A stretch of DNA of 64,000 nucleotides from Zhengitettix transpicula (Eukaryota > Arthropoda > Insecta > Orthoptera > Tetrigidae), in NCBI GenBank assembly GCA_037074705.1, contig CM073591.1, forward strand, positions 84,052,032 to 84,116,031, in the 5' to 3' direction. Below are positions 10,649 through 21,228 of this stretch, one piece after another. Every line of letters begins with the position of its first letter. The first letter of the stretch is position 1. A program made the position numbers and the translations under genes. The notes beneath the pieces are model-generated. The model worked only from the letters and a program-made list of their open reading frames with translations, was not told the origin of the DNA and did no database searches.

Positions 10649-11937
10649 ATTAATTGCTTACCGAATAAAACACCTAAGAAGTGTAAATTAGCTTTATTGT
10701 ATTAATGACGTGCACAATTCTGTTACACATTACAATTTGCTATGTGCACTCCACGGACATGCTGATTTTAGAATGTTAACACATAACCCCTAGAGATGAT
10801 GGGAGACGACAGGCGGATATGTCACGCCCAAATCGGAAAATACGCCAACAACAATCATAAAACCATTTTACAGTTTTCTAAGTCTGTGTTATCAATTTTT
10901 GTTCCATTTTGAATATGAATTATCAGCCATACTGTAAAATTTAATTATTTTACTAACAAATAATAATTATTCTATTGACATACAATTAACTAAATAACTA
11001 ACTCCTTGGCGCTACAGCGCTTGTAAGGCCTAGGTCTCTCTCACAATCACAGCCCAGTCAATTAATTACAAGTAAATTAAATAAATTTTACAGTATGGAT
11101 CAAAATTCAGATTGAAGAAAGAGCAAAAATTGATAACACGTACAGGACTGTCTAAATATGTCTTATTCAGAAAGCTGTAATGTGGTTTTTTTTACTGTAA
11201 TTCATGTAATACGGTATTTTTTGGTTTATTACTGTTTTTGCGAAAAGATTCTGAAAATAAATCTCTTGCAAAACAATTTAAGCAAATTGGTTTAATTTCG
11301 CTAACAAATTGAATAATCCTTTCGCCAAATATAAAATAAAAAATTATCAAAAGAGCTTAAAAACAAAACTTACAGTTTTGCAGAAGGAGTCCTTACATCA
11401 TGATTAACTACAGAATCTATTGTGAACATTAGAAACAAAAATTATAACATTGAATTATATTAATACAATGTTCTAAACTGATATAGAATATATTTTTCAT
11501 ACGATTCGTAATACCAGGAATCACACCATTTTAATGTTAAAATGTTGTCTCTAATGATACGTTTGTACAAAGTGTGTTGTGAATACATTAATATAATGGT
11601 AACAGTTGACATAACATACTTTTATATTAAAAATACAATAAAATGTAGGACATGGTAACTAAGAGAAATGTATTATACAGTTGTAGACTTACAACGTACT
11701 AACATTGTTAACATGGCGTAGAAACAACATCTAAATATAAGTTACAGTCAAAAAAATTGTTTAATAAACTTCTCCTAATAATCTATTAATATTTAATAAC
11801 GAGAAATACCTAAAGAAAATAGAGTTATGTACATTGACACATAGTTGTTTTTATTGTAGTATAATATAAATATCTTAATGATGTAATGTTTAATTATGTT
11901 AATCTTACTGTATTTATTAATAATAACTTAATTGGAT
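10649..11937. other. AT-rich DNA, no gene seen
   Basis: No coding potential. A short G+C-richer motif at 11006-11037 (TTGGCGCTACAGCGCTTGTA) resembles a dispersed-repeat motif I have seen in arthropod DNA, but I cannot name it. A further A+T-rich stretch follows to the inverted repeat at 11938. Confidence 0.5.
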
Positions 11938-12062
11938 AGTTTTCTCGGGATTCCAACCGGGCAGCGTCGTTTAATGTCTTCACCTGAAGAAGATGGCGGT
12001 GCAAGCCATCGAAACGTTGTGGAGTTAAAACGACGCTACCCGGTTGGAATCCCGAGAAAACT
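11938..12062. repeat. 37-bp inverted repeat enclosing a ribozyme-like core
   Basis: The left arm 11938-11974 (AGTTTTCTCGGGATTCC...) and right arm 12025-12062 (...GGAATCCCGAGAAAACT) are complementary apart from one inserted A and one substitution. The 50-nt centre contains hairpin TCTTC-ACCT-GAAGA, hairpin GATGGC-GGTGCAA-GCCATC and the hammerhead-like core listed separately. The arms are far more G+C-rich than the surroundings, which marks the block as a discrete inserted sequence. Confidence 0.9.
11978..12026 (+). ncRNA. Hammerhead-ribozyme-like motif, second copy
   Basis: Stem I strand CTTCAC, core CTGAAGA, a 6-bp stem II (GATGGC/GCCATC, loop GGTGCAA) preceded by one extra A, then GAAAC, a GTT triplet at the predicted cleavage position, and GTGGAG closing stem I. 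Stem I is then extended by the 37-bp arms. The layout matches the copy at 9441-9484, with different stem sequences around the same core. The extra purine between CTGAAGA and stem II occurs in both copies. A Penelope-like terminal repeat is the probable source. Confidence 0.5.
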
Positions 12063-12423
12063 TTATCCAGCAGTTATACCGGAAAAACCTACGTTCCTTA
12101 ATAACTTCATTCATAGCTTGATTATTATATCGATTGAAAATAAATACAATTTTTACTGTAAAAGTGTATTCTTTATATAAAAGAAAATAATTTTTTCTGT
12201 GTTTCAAAATTATTTAGGTGTAATAATTTCTTATTAAAATGAAACTGATCAGAATAACTCAAAAAATAATGACGTACGTTTACTAATTCAAACTGTTTCT
12301 ATAAGAATAAAATAAAGAAAACAAAATGAGTGTTTTACAAGTTTCATTCGCAGTTTATTAACTTCCTATATATTAAATTAAAATATTTTAATCTTTTATT
12401 AGATTGTTAAATAGTATATTTTA
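12063..12423. other. AT-rich DNA, no gene seen
   Basis: Nothing recognised. Confidence 0.6.
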
Positions 12424-12520
12424 AAGTAACAGGATGAAAACTCACAACCGGAGCGGGAATTGAACCTAGGACGTCCAGTCGGTCCGTGGTGCTCTTACTA
12501 TCTGAGCTTCCCCGATAAGG
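12424..12520 (-). repeat. tRNA-derived SINE head
   Basis: On the minus strand: an A box within AAGCTCAGATAGTAAGAGC (12490-12508), an anticodon-arm-like segment, a B box GGTTCAATTCC (12456-12466), then CCGGTTGTGAGTTTTCATCC. The A and B box spacing is right for an internal RNA polymerase III promoter. The 3' tail sequence is shared with the fold-back element at 9166-9305, which argues for a SINE rather than a tRNA gene. No well-paired acceptor stem is present. Confidence 0.6.
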
Positions 12521-13320
12521 ACGTTATTTTTCTATTCTGACCCTTCAATTCATTCCGCAGACTTTAGTGCTTTAGCTTCCATTGAAAGCATTCTTCTTCA
12601 TAAATTATTTTTATAAAATATAATTTTTAGAGTAATAAAGTAGCCAAATATTTTTATATCGGAATATATGCAGCACGGGAAAAGTAATTGTGTAGTGCAT
12701 AAGAGGACGGAATTCCGTAAGAGTTTCAGTTTTTTATTATTATAAAATAACCGGCAAACTAACTGTATATTACAGATGAGTCATAAAATTTCGTAAGTGG
12801 GAGGGATATATATTAGTCTGCTAATTATGTTGCGTGTACAGTTTATTAATGTTAAGATAGATAATTTAAAAAAAATTGTAGAGAAATTTCACGATAGGTT
12901 CGAATTTCAAACCCTTTGCCTTATTGGTAAGGTTCTTCCCCTATTAGTTGTATCGCATATTCTTCAATTTCGGTCAAAATAGTTGTTCCTTCCAGTTTAG
13001 TTACCGGAATAAATTATGACAATTTATTATCAACTGTTTGAGAGATATTGAGTTAAGCTTACGTGAATTCCTCCATCGAGATTGAACTGTTTTTTTTTTC
13101 TTGCAGATTCTTTGTAGTAATTTCTTAAAACTTATGTGACTTTCAGTACCCAGGACATTAAATTATCCTATTACTTTTGATATCTTAACGGCATTGTATG
13201 CCTCATTGGAATATAAGAACATTGAATAATCTATGACACTGCCCTTATATTTTCCCTTATTACACGACTACGTCATTTGTGCTGCATAATTGTAGTTGTA
13301 TTGTACTTTCTGGTAATAAC
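12521..13320. other. AT-rich DNA, no gene seen
   Basis: No repeat or conserved protein recognised. If the exon at 13321 is real, its promoter and 5' untranslated region would fall in the last few hundred bases. Confidence 0.5.
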
Positions 13321-13357
13321 ATGAAGACTAACGAGCAACCTAAGAAATTCGATAAAG
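13321..13357 (+). CDS. Candidate short first coding exon
   Basis: An ATG opens twelve codons (MKTNEQPKKFDK) plus one base and is followed immediately by a textbook 5' splice site, AAAG|GTAAGT (GT at 13358-13359). The base at -3 is A, which favours initiation. The peptide is polar and lysine-rich but too short to identify. About 75 bp downstream begins a CpG-rich patch unlike the rest of the window, which is what a transcribed 5' gene end can look like. The frame also stays open upstream of the ATG. A GTAAGT next to a short open frame will occur by chance in 64 kb, so this is a lead only. Confidence 0.25.
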
Positions 13358-13429
13358 GTAAGTGCTGGGGGGTGTTGGTTTGGTTTGCGTTAGGGTGATG
13401 TGTTGGTTACACGTGTCTTGAGTTTCTTT

Positions 13430-13580
13430 CGCCTACAAGGAGAGCCGACAAGATGTAATAACAGCATTGTGTTTCGCGCGTGTCCCAGGGGAGCGTCGGC
13501 GTCGCCACGAATCCCCGTAGGCCGCGCCGCGTCTCTCTCTCCGCCTCCGCGCCAGCTGCGCCTCAGCTCAGACCACATTA
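13430..13580. promoter_or_regulatory. CpG-rich island
   Basis: This block is dense in CpG (for example GGCCGCGCCGCGTCTC at 13522-13537 and GGGAGCGTCGGCGTCGCC at 13490-13507) inside A+T-rich DNA. Both strands are open through it (112 codons plus, 73 codons minus), as expected for G+C-rich DNA, so open frames are weak evidence. It may be a 5' gene end, a conserved non-coding element or an inserted sequence. Confidence 0.4.
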
Positions 13581-14399
13581 ACATGATACGCAAAAACAAT
13601 TCCTTGACCAATTACAGTACATTGAAACCAAAGCATTCCATAATTTCGATGACGTATTATATAGCACATAGAAATAAGAAAATTCAGACAAAAGGAATAC
13701 TGATAGAGATAAGAAAAATCAGAGAAAAGGACTTCTGATAGAGATAAGAAAATTTTAAACCCAAGAAACACACACGACGATTTGAGTTTTGATTCAGGTG
13801 GCCGCTTTAAATATCATTGCATGTATTTGGACGCTATAGTTCAATACCGCCCGAGCAAAGATACAAAAGAAAAGGTTTTCCGTATACATTAAATATTCAG
13901 ATTCAAATCATTTTAAGGTTAATATTCCTCTAATCGATGAAAAATATATACGTATACAACAAAAAAGTGCCTCATTACATACTTTTATTTATTCATTTGC
14001 TCAGAGGCCGGCATTGTCAGGGTATTTATTTATATTACCGCGGAAAAGTACTTAATTCGACACTAATCTTAGTGAGCAGCATAAAGAGTGAAAATTGTTT
14101 AACATTTACCTTTTCAAGCATGTAAATGTGATCATAGCTGATCTGATGATTCACTATATCATGAGTCAAAAAATCTACTGTTACCTTAAATAAGCAAACT
14201 AACTTTAAAAGGAGTCTAAAAAAAATCAGGTGCATTTAATACTCCGGTGCCTTAAGAGAGTCTAAAATACTCGTCTTTCATTGTAAAATACTACTGGTAT
14301 TTTAGTAGAGTAAAAAAATGCTACCTAATTACTCGGCGTATTTTACCTATCCATTGTTTTTTCCTCGATCGTAAGTAACATGCGTTTAAGTTGTACATG
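13581..14399. other. AT-rich DNA, no gene seen
   Basis: Contains a short duplication of CTGATAGAGATAAGAAAA (first copy at 13698, second at 13735). Nothing else recognised. Confidence 0.55.
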
Positions 14400-15112
14400 G
14401 AACATTTTTTTTCAACCTCATCCACGCCTAGTCCTAGGGACTTAATCGTAATGTTGAATATCATAATTTAACTCGGTGACTTCCATAACCCCGCCAGTCT
14501 AAGTTATTTTTGTATTATAATCATGTAATGGTATTTCACCCCATTCCTCCCATAAAACTACACATAGGGGCTGCACTACATGTTATACCCGGATTAATAA
14601 TGTCAGAATTAAATTCAAAGACTACAATAACCTCGGAATAGACACTCTCGACCATTATTTTTATATAAATACATTCACCCATACTCCTACGGATGGTCCC
14701 CTTTATTGTCATTGGGGTTGAAATTAGGAATTATTATCTTAGAGAATTACACTTTCAAAGTCGACGGCACTAAAAATGTTTCTTTCGACGGTAATAATTG
14801 CGGATTTATAATTCCTCTAAATGCCATCACTTCCGTACCCACGCAAACAGTTGCTAGGATTGCTTTACCGAAACGGTGTTTGTTTCTGTACCGTAGGTAT
14901 CTGGTTCTTAACATTTGGCTTCAAGTGTTTAAGATTGTACGCGAAACTTTGTTTCTGAACTAAAGCTTAACCGACATTTGTGCTAAGTGACATCCATAAC
15001 CCCGGAATAGACAATATACAGTTGTTTTCGCGTTATTTTCATTAGACGAACCTCCACCCTCACCCTAAAGTGAGACCCACTCCCACGCAGAAAGGTATTG
15101 ATATTATGTATA
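14400..15112 (-). mobile_element. Helitron-derived fragment
   Basis: The minus strand carries the sub-terminal motifs of the Helitron-like elements at 45000-46500. Seen on plus: GACATCCATAACCCCGGAAT (14990-15009), GTTGTTTTCGCGTTATTTTC (15022-15041) and ACCTCCACCCTCACCC (15051-15066). They match, as complement, the GAAAATAACG-GAAAACAACC and ATGGATGTC blocks there. A second set (CTTCCATAACCCCGCC) lies near 14480-14500. The element ends are not preserved, and internal 14600-14960 is unassigned. Confidence 0.65.
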
Positions 15113-15115
15113 AAT

Positions 15116-15513
15116 TTGGGGATGCCTTCTCTTCTCTTCTCTCTGGTTTTTTGAACCAAGGTTCCCACAAGTCGAGACACCTCGGCCTGTTTTGAGAGGT
15201 GTATGTTCCGGGGACACAGACGTTGGACATTGGAATAGTCGGCCAGCTGCCTCCTAAACAGGCCGAGGCAGGGAGAAGGTAATGCTGCAACCGAACAGAA
15301 AACCCCTCTCCCACCATCGGAAGGGCGTGGGACCAGTACTGCCTACTGCCCGACCTACCTGATATAGGCTTTCTAGGGTTTGTCCTGTACAATTTTTAGG
15401 CAAATACCGGGAAGGATCCTTAAACTAATTAACCGTTGACTAACTTCCTCTACCCTTCCGCATCCCCCCTTTCAAATCACTGTACATGTGGATTACCCTC
15501 ATGTAGCTCTATA
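15116..15513 (+). mobile_element. Family R copy, 5'-truncated
   Basis: Starts inside the body (TTTGGGGATGCCTTCTC) and runs to the 3' motif GTGGATTACCCTCATGTAGC with internal small deletions, for example in the section equivalent to the CTATTAAAGGGGAGTTGCC block. No long A-tail or confident TSD remains; a TATAAA-type repeat on both sides is too short to rely on. It inserted next to, or into, the Helitron fragment that ends at about 15112. Confidence 0.85.
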
Positions 15514-15960
15514 AAAACGCTATAAATGTCACTGACCCCGAAAAATATTAATCGACTCAAGTTTTAAAATATCCACCCCCGTCCAGTCTCGTGTGAAAGA
15601 AGTGATTATGCATCGAGGGGCTGACAAACTTTCGCAGTTGGATGAATGGTATACGTACGCGATTCGAAACAAACAAAAAAAAAGGTATATTCATTTATAC
15701 ATATTCCATGTATTTGAAATAAGGTCCTTTTGAAAAATTAAATGCTACAAATTTTATGAGTACGAACTTCAAAAGACGGAATGAGACAATTTCAAAGTGT
15801 TTTAATTTTGTATTCACTAAGGATCTCACTAATTCAGCCGCGTTCATTTAATATAGTATTTTCATTCATATATTGGTATTTACTGCTACGAAATACTCAG
15901 GGATTCGTAGAACTTGTACCAAAGAAAAAATTCAAATATAAAGGCACAAGGGAACTCATA
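15514..15960. other. AT-rich DNA, no gene seen
   Basis: Upstream part of a 124-codon frame (15781-16155) that shows no recognisable domain. Confidence 0.5.
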
Positions 15961-16044
15961 CAGGAGGGAATGAAAATAGAAAGAACTGGATCAGTGCTCG
16001 TTCAGGAGGGAATGAAAATAGAAAGAACTGGATCAGTGCTCGTT
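15961..16044 (+). repeat. 42-bp exact tandem duplication
   Basis: Two identical 42-bp units, 15961-16002 and 16003-16044. The length is a multiple of three, so the surrounding open frame (15781-16155) encodes a 14-residue block (QEGMKIERTGSVLV) twice. Identity of the two units shows the duplication is recent. The frame itself is not recognised as a gene. Confidence 0.9.
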
Positions 16045-17209
16045 CTTTATCCGAGAATGAAAACATTGTGCACGGCTTTTAATGTTTTGTTTGCGATGTA
16101 TGCTTGTGTGATACCGCTTCAGTTTATCAACAATCAATCAGAAGTAGTAATATAGTAAAACGAATGAAAGTCCAAAAATTGTGCTTATGTATTACCGCTC
16201 AGGACAATAAATGAACCAAGCCATGTTAGTTTCAATCGCTATTTTAAGGTAATAACGTAGAAGAACTAAATCGTTTTGGCCTGATGGCATGCTAAAATAA
16301 GAAAAGGAAACACTTTAAGATATGTTGGCGAATGTCTTGGTCAAAAAAATTTTCAGTTGCCATTACCTCACGAATTCAAAATAAATTTGCTCTTTGTCCT
16401 GTGTCGATTTCCGTTAATTATTAATTTTTAAGAATATTACGCCTTTTTGTTTCAAATGACCAAGAATTTTTTCCTGAATAATATTTACAAATAAATCAAA
16501 ATAAACGAATATAATGTGCTATTAATTTAATACTTCTGATGGCGAACCTTTTTAAAGTTCCGTAACTATGTGTCTTAAATGCAAAAATATAGTCATCAGC
16601 TTCATTTTGAGCTTTTGGCACTCTGTGTTCCATCGTAACCTATTATTCAACAATACATTGATATATCATACTTGGTACCTGCAAAAACAACATGAGAACA
16701 ATACATACCTACGTAAAAACAAATTACGAATTATGTTTGAGCAAAGAAGTGAACAAAGAGAACATATAACCTATTTTAACAATTTATTGTATTTGGATGT
16801 GATAATGGCACAAGAGAATGATAATTTCAAGACTATTTGGAAATATACGAGGGTAAAGACACCCTTTATAAATTATTTTCAAAGGAAAAGCTTCAGAATA
16901 TGTACACTAATTTACTGGTAATATGTAGACCAGCGTCGTTTGAACACATTTGTAAGTATATATTGTAACGTGAAATCGAATACGCAATGCCTCGAGCAAT
17001 ACAGAGGACAAAGCAAAATTTATAAGGGATGAGTTTGGGGATGACTGAGGAAAAAAGTTGGGGGACGTGACCAGATTCGACTGTGGCAAATGAAATTCGT
17101 AAACCCATGGTACTTTACAGCTTATAATTTCGTAGACAAATTAAATACAATTCACACAAGAAGATTAAATACAGTTCCCTAGCCTCAAGTCCAATACAAA
17201 AAAAAAAAT
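16045..17209. other. AT-rich DNA, no recognised gene
   Basis: Holds a 117-codon plus-strand frame at 16568-16921, rich in Asn, Ile, Lys, Phe and Tyr as expected of AT-rich DNA. No motif is visible. Probably not coding. Confidence 0.5.
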
Positions 17210-17720
17210 CAGTCAACCGTCCACACGTTAAACAGTTACTTTACGTTCGTCCTCGTTCAACCCTGGGGTGGCGCGTTGATGTCGGGCCTGGCTGGTCAAC
17301 TCGCTGGTTGCAGACGTCCGGGGTGACCGAGTCGGCTGTATTCCACACGACCGAGGACGATTGCAGGCGGGCGGCGGAGTGATGGGAGAACAAACTCGTC
17401 GACGGCGATGCACGGAGGTGGTTTCTTCCAGATAGCTGTAAAACACAAGTGTTCACTACGGGCTCTGTCGCTAGAATAAAATTCATTTTTGGGGTCCACT
17501 CGCCAATTCGCCTCAGGCCCCCGGCTAATTGGTCGAAGATCGTGTGATGCATTCCTCGGCCAATCCTCGCGACCTTCCGGTCGCCGCTTCACCAGGCGGC
17601 AGTTCGCGAATCTTGTATTTCGGCCACTGGGTCCGAATCGGGCACAAACCACGGGGCCTATTATCCCTTTACCATAACACACGCAAACGCGCACCACGCA
17701 CTCCAACCAACATCTGTCCA
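17210..17720 (-). other. G+C-rich block with long minus-strand frames
   Basis: About 500 bp of much higher G+C than the flanks, rich in CpG. On the minus strand overlapping frames of 145 (17733-17296), 103 (17552-17241) and 72 codons are open, and the plus strand is open for 88. None gives a protein I recognise. Minus-strand sequence downstream reaches an A/T-rich tract and a TATAAG-like stretch near 17125. A solo LTR of a retroelement or a promoter-exon block would both fit, but I could not find matching TG...CA ends or a TSD. Confidence 0.35.
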
Positions 17721-18735
17721 ACACACTGTACAAATAAAATATTTAACACAAATGATAATGCAAAGGAAAATTTTTTAAAAAATGAATTGGCATAGCGCAA
17801 CAGTGACTGCGTCTGTTCTGTCACATCATACATACATATATATATATATTATTATATTTTATTTTGTAGTAATTAAAGCGTATCTTTGCAATAAATGATA
17901 GTATCTTCCGACTTGAAACACTGAGGTATTCTTATAGGAGACGGTTAGCAGCATTCCAGAAACACGAATTAAATACGAATGCCACATCTAAATCTGAGAT
18001 TGTTCCACCTAATATAATAAGCGTAATTCCTTTCGATTTTTGTTAAATTTGTCAGAAATATTTTATTTTATTTCTAGCTATTGTATATAAATATGAATAT
18101 ATTCATATACGTTCACTCTGATGTAAATACTTTGGATTAAATGTAACTGAGGAGATAATAAACATTTAAGCTTGTCCATGAAACAAATTTCTGCACGTGT
18201 TGAAAAGCTTTTAGCCGTGCACTTCACATATGAGAATGTTCTCTGCTTTAGTTCAAAGGACCTACTTGATCAATAGAAAGTTACAGCAAAATTATGTAAC
18301 TTGGAATTTTTGCAGGAAGACCTAACAGCAATACAGTAGAAATTTAGCTTATTCCGGATTGACCCCAAGTGAATATGTCGTCAATTTATTCTTTTACTAG
18401 GAAATCAGAGGAAAACAAAATAAACGTATCTCAATAATAATAAAATAGGTTAAATATTGTGAATATGTGCGTGTTTTAAGTTATTCACATAACTTTTATC
18501 CAAATTTTTGGTTGTTCTATTATGTAATTTATAATTTTTAAATATGTTAATATATTTCGTCAAGTATTGGTATGAGATATTTTTCAAGATTTGTGGGTAT
18601 ATTATAGACCCTTTTGGGATCATATTTATCTTCATTTTTGTACCTAGATGTAAATAGTTGAGGTTTTTAGTAAATCATTTATTCGTGAAGTAACGTACAC
18701 GAGATTCGTCTTATTTATTTTTATTTTGACTGTCT
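17721..18735. other. AT-rich DNA, no gene seen
   Basis: An imperfect 30-bp palindrome (TGCACGTGTTGAAAAGC...GCCGTGCA) lies at 18194-18223. Nothing else recognised. Confidence 0.55.
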
Positions 18736-18745
18736 CAATTTTATA

Positions 18746-19302
18746 TTTTTTTTTTTTTTTTTTTAGGGCAACAGGCTACATGAGGGTGATCCACATTGGG
18801 CAACTCCCCTTTAATAGCATAGGAAGGGATTTGAAAGGGGGGATGCGGAAGGGTAGTGGAAGGTAGCCAAGGGTTAACTAGGGCCCCCGGGCTATGGTTT
18901 AAGGATCCTACCCGGCATACGCCTAAAGAAATGCAGGGAAAACCCTAGAAAAACCTGCATCGGGTAGGTCGGGCATTTGGTACTTGTCCCACGCCCTTCC
19001 GATGACGGGAGAGGAGTTTGCTGTGGGGACGCAGCTTACCCCTCGCCATGCCTCGACCAGTTTAGGAGGCAGCTGGCCGACTATTCCAATAGGAATAGCG
19101 GACAACTCTTGCCGTATGCCCAAGGTCTGCGACCCCGGAACATACACCTCTCAAAACAGACCGAGGTGCCTCGGCATGTGGGAACCTTAGTTCAAAAAAA
19201 ACAGAGAGATGTGAGAGCATCCCCAAAGGTAGCCCCCGCCAGAGCTCTCTGGGAAGGTTCACCTGCGAGAAATCCTCTCGCAGGCTTCCCTTCAGTCTCC
19301 TC
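18746..19302 (-). mobile_element. Family R copy B1
   Basis: Full-length copy. Left T-run then AGGGCAACAGGCTACATGAG; the 5' hairpin is at 19262-19284 (9-bp stem CCTGCGAGA/TCTCGCAGG, loop AATCC). Subtype features: CAACAGG, GTGATCCACATTGGG, AAAGAAATGC, GATGACGGGAG and CCTCGACCAG. It shares GATGACGGGAG with copy B2. Confidence 0.9.
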
Positions 19303-19306
19303 CAAT

Positions 19307-19314
<8 letters not shown>

Positions 19315-19337
<23 letters not shown>

Positions 19338-19866
19338 GGGCAACAGGCTACATGAGGGTGATCCACTTTGGGCAACTCCCCTTTAATAGCATAGGAAGGG
19401 ATTAGAAAGGGGGGATGCAGAAGGGTAGAGGAAGGTAGCCAAGGGTTAACTAGGGCCCCCGGGCTATGGTTTAAGGATCCTACCCGGCATTCGCCTAAAG
19501 AAATGCAGGGAAAACCCTAGAAAAACCTGCATCGGGTAGGTCGGGCATTTGGTACTTGTCCCACACCCTTCCGATGACGGGAGAGGGGTTTGCTGTGGGG
19601 ACGCAGCTTACCCCTCGCCATGCCTCGACCAGTTTAGGAGGCAGCTGGCCGACTATTCCAATAGGAATAGCGGACAACTCTTGCCGTATGCCCAAGGTCT
19701 GCGACCCCGGAACATACACCTCTCAAAACAGACCGAGGTGCCTCGGCATGTGGGAACCTTAGTTCAAAAAAGCCAGAGAGATGTGAGAGCATCCCCAAAG
19801 GTAGCCCCCGCCAGAGCTCTCTGGGAAGGTTCACCTGCGAGAAATCCTCTCGCAGGCTTCCGGGCC
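19315..19866 (-). mobile_element. Family R copy B2
   Basis: Full-length copy and the closest relative of B1 in this window, sharing GATGACGGGAG and CTTACCCCTCGCC, but with its own substitutions (GATCCACTTTGGG, CCCACACCC). It carries the same 5' hairpin. Confidence 0.9.
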
Positions 19867-19878
19867 CAATTTTATAAT

Positions 19879-20436
19879 TTTTTTTTTTTTTTTTTTTTTT
19901 TTAGGGCAATAGGCTACATGAGGGTAATCCACTTAGGGCAACTCCCCTTTAATAGCATAGGAAGGGATTTGAAAGGGGGGATGCGGAAGGGAGAGGAAGG
20001 TAGCCAAGGGTTAACTAGGGCCCCCGGGCTATATTTTAAGGATCCTACCCGGCATTCGCCTAAAGGAATGCAGGGAAAACCTTAGAAAAACCTGCATCGG
20101 GTAGGTCGGGCATTGGGTACCTGTCCCACGCCCTTCCGATAGCGGGAGAGGAGTTTGCTGTGGGGACGCAGCTTACCCTCGCCATGCCTTGGCCTGTTTA
20201 GGAGGCAGCTGGCCGACTATTCCAATAGGAATAGCGGACAACTCTTGCCGTATGCCCAAGATCTGCGACCCCGGAACATACACCTCTCAAAACAGACCGA
20301 GGTGCCTCGGCATGTGGGAACCTTAGTTCAAAAAAAACCCAGAGAGATGTGAGAGCATCCCCCAAAGGTAGCCCCCGCCAGATCTCTCTGGGAAGGTTCA
20401 CCTGCGAGAAATCCTCTCGCAGGCTTCCTTGGGGCC
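19879..20436 (-). mobile_element. Family R copy B3, second subtype
   Basis: Full-length copy of a different subtype from B1 and B2: CAATAGG, GTAATCCACTTAGGG, AAAGGAATGC, AAAACCTTAG and CCTTGGCCTG. The same set marks copy C2 at 59142-59689, which also occupies the right-hand end of its array. Confidence 0.9.
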
Positions 20437-20448
20437 CAATTTTATAAT

Positions 20449-21179
20449 AATCAATATATATATTTAGAACGATAAATACCATATTCGCTGGTGAGAGAGA
20501 GACTTAATGCCGAGGACCACAGGAGCTGTACGGAGTAATCGTTCCAGTTAATAGATACCAAAGTTTAGGAGAATGTTTTGAAATAAATTTAAATTCTGTG
20601 AAATTATGGCCTGTTAGATGTGAAAAGTGTATAGTGAATCAGAGCCCAAAACGAATGCCTGGTACCAGCAAAGAGACTGCAAGTAGAAAAAAAAAATTAA
20701 TAAAAGTTTTGTAAACGTTTTATAAGGATCAAATCGTCAGATTTCGTTTTCTTGGTTATTTTATTATTTAACTCTAATGATGTAAAAAAATTGATTGTTA
20801 ATTTAAATGTAAAAGAATTGGTTCTTTATTTATAAGGCCCAAATAATGGACCCTGAGATGAGAGTTTATGAAATCTGTACAATAGCAAGAACACAAATTT
20901 AAATAATCACGTCAAGAAATTTTGTAATTTTACTTTGAATAAATTAATTGTTTTGTTAAGTTAAAATTTCGTAGATCATTAGCATCCTTCTCATTTTTTT
21001 ATATTTAATAAAATAAAATTCATCCATTAATCAATTGCTTAAATTTTGTTAATATTCAATTCATTACAAATTGGCGTGGCCAACCATTGTTGTTTATTAC
21101 ATTTTGGCACCCTCAACGTGGGACAAGTTAATTATGTAATTAAATTAAATAAATTTTGTCACCTTATTATTTGTTTATT

Positions 21180-21182
<3 letters not shown>
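20449..21182. other. AT-rich DNA, no gene seen
   Basis: Nothing recognised. Confidence 0.6.

Positions 21183-21226
<44 letters not shown>
21183..21226. repeat. (AT)n microsatellite
   Basis: About 22 uninterrupted AT dinucleotides. Confidence 0.97.

Positions 21227-21228
<2 letters not shown>

Larger units (their letters stand above)
18736..20448 (-). mobile_element. Family R three-copy tandem array, locus B
   Basis: Three full copies in minus orientation (each has a T-run on its left) stand head to tail. The sequence CAATTTTATA(AT) occurs before the first (18736-18745), between first and second (19303-19314), between second and third (19867-19878) and after the third (20437-20448). Every copy is thus flanked by the same TSD. 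The few bases between each 5' hairpin and the TSD differ (CTTCCCTTCAGTCTCCTC, CTTCCGGGC, CTTCCTTGGGGC), which argues against simple duplication of one unit. Confidence 0.88.

Noticed and set aside
18977..20085. Repeated open frames of 60-178 codons in family R copies, with similar peptides at many loci
   Set aside because: The peptides are similar only because the repeat copies are. Frames occur on both strands of the same DNA and stops differ between copies, and the element shows no coding organisation.
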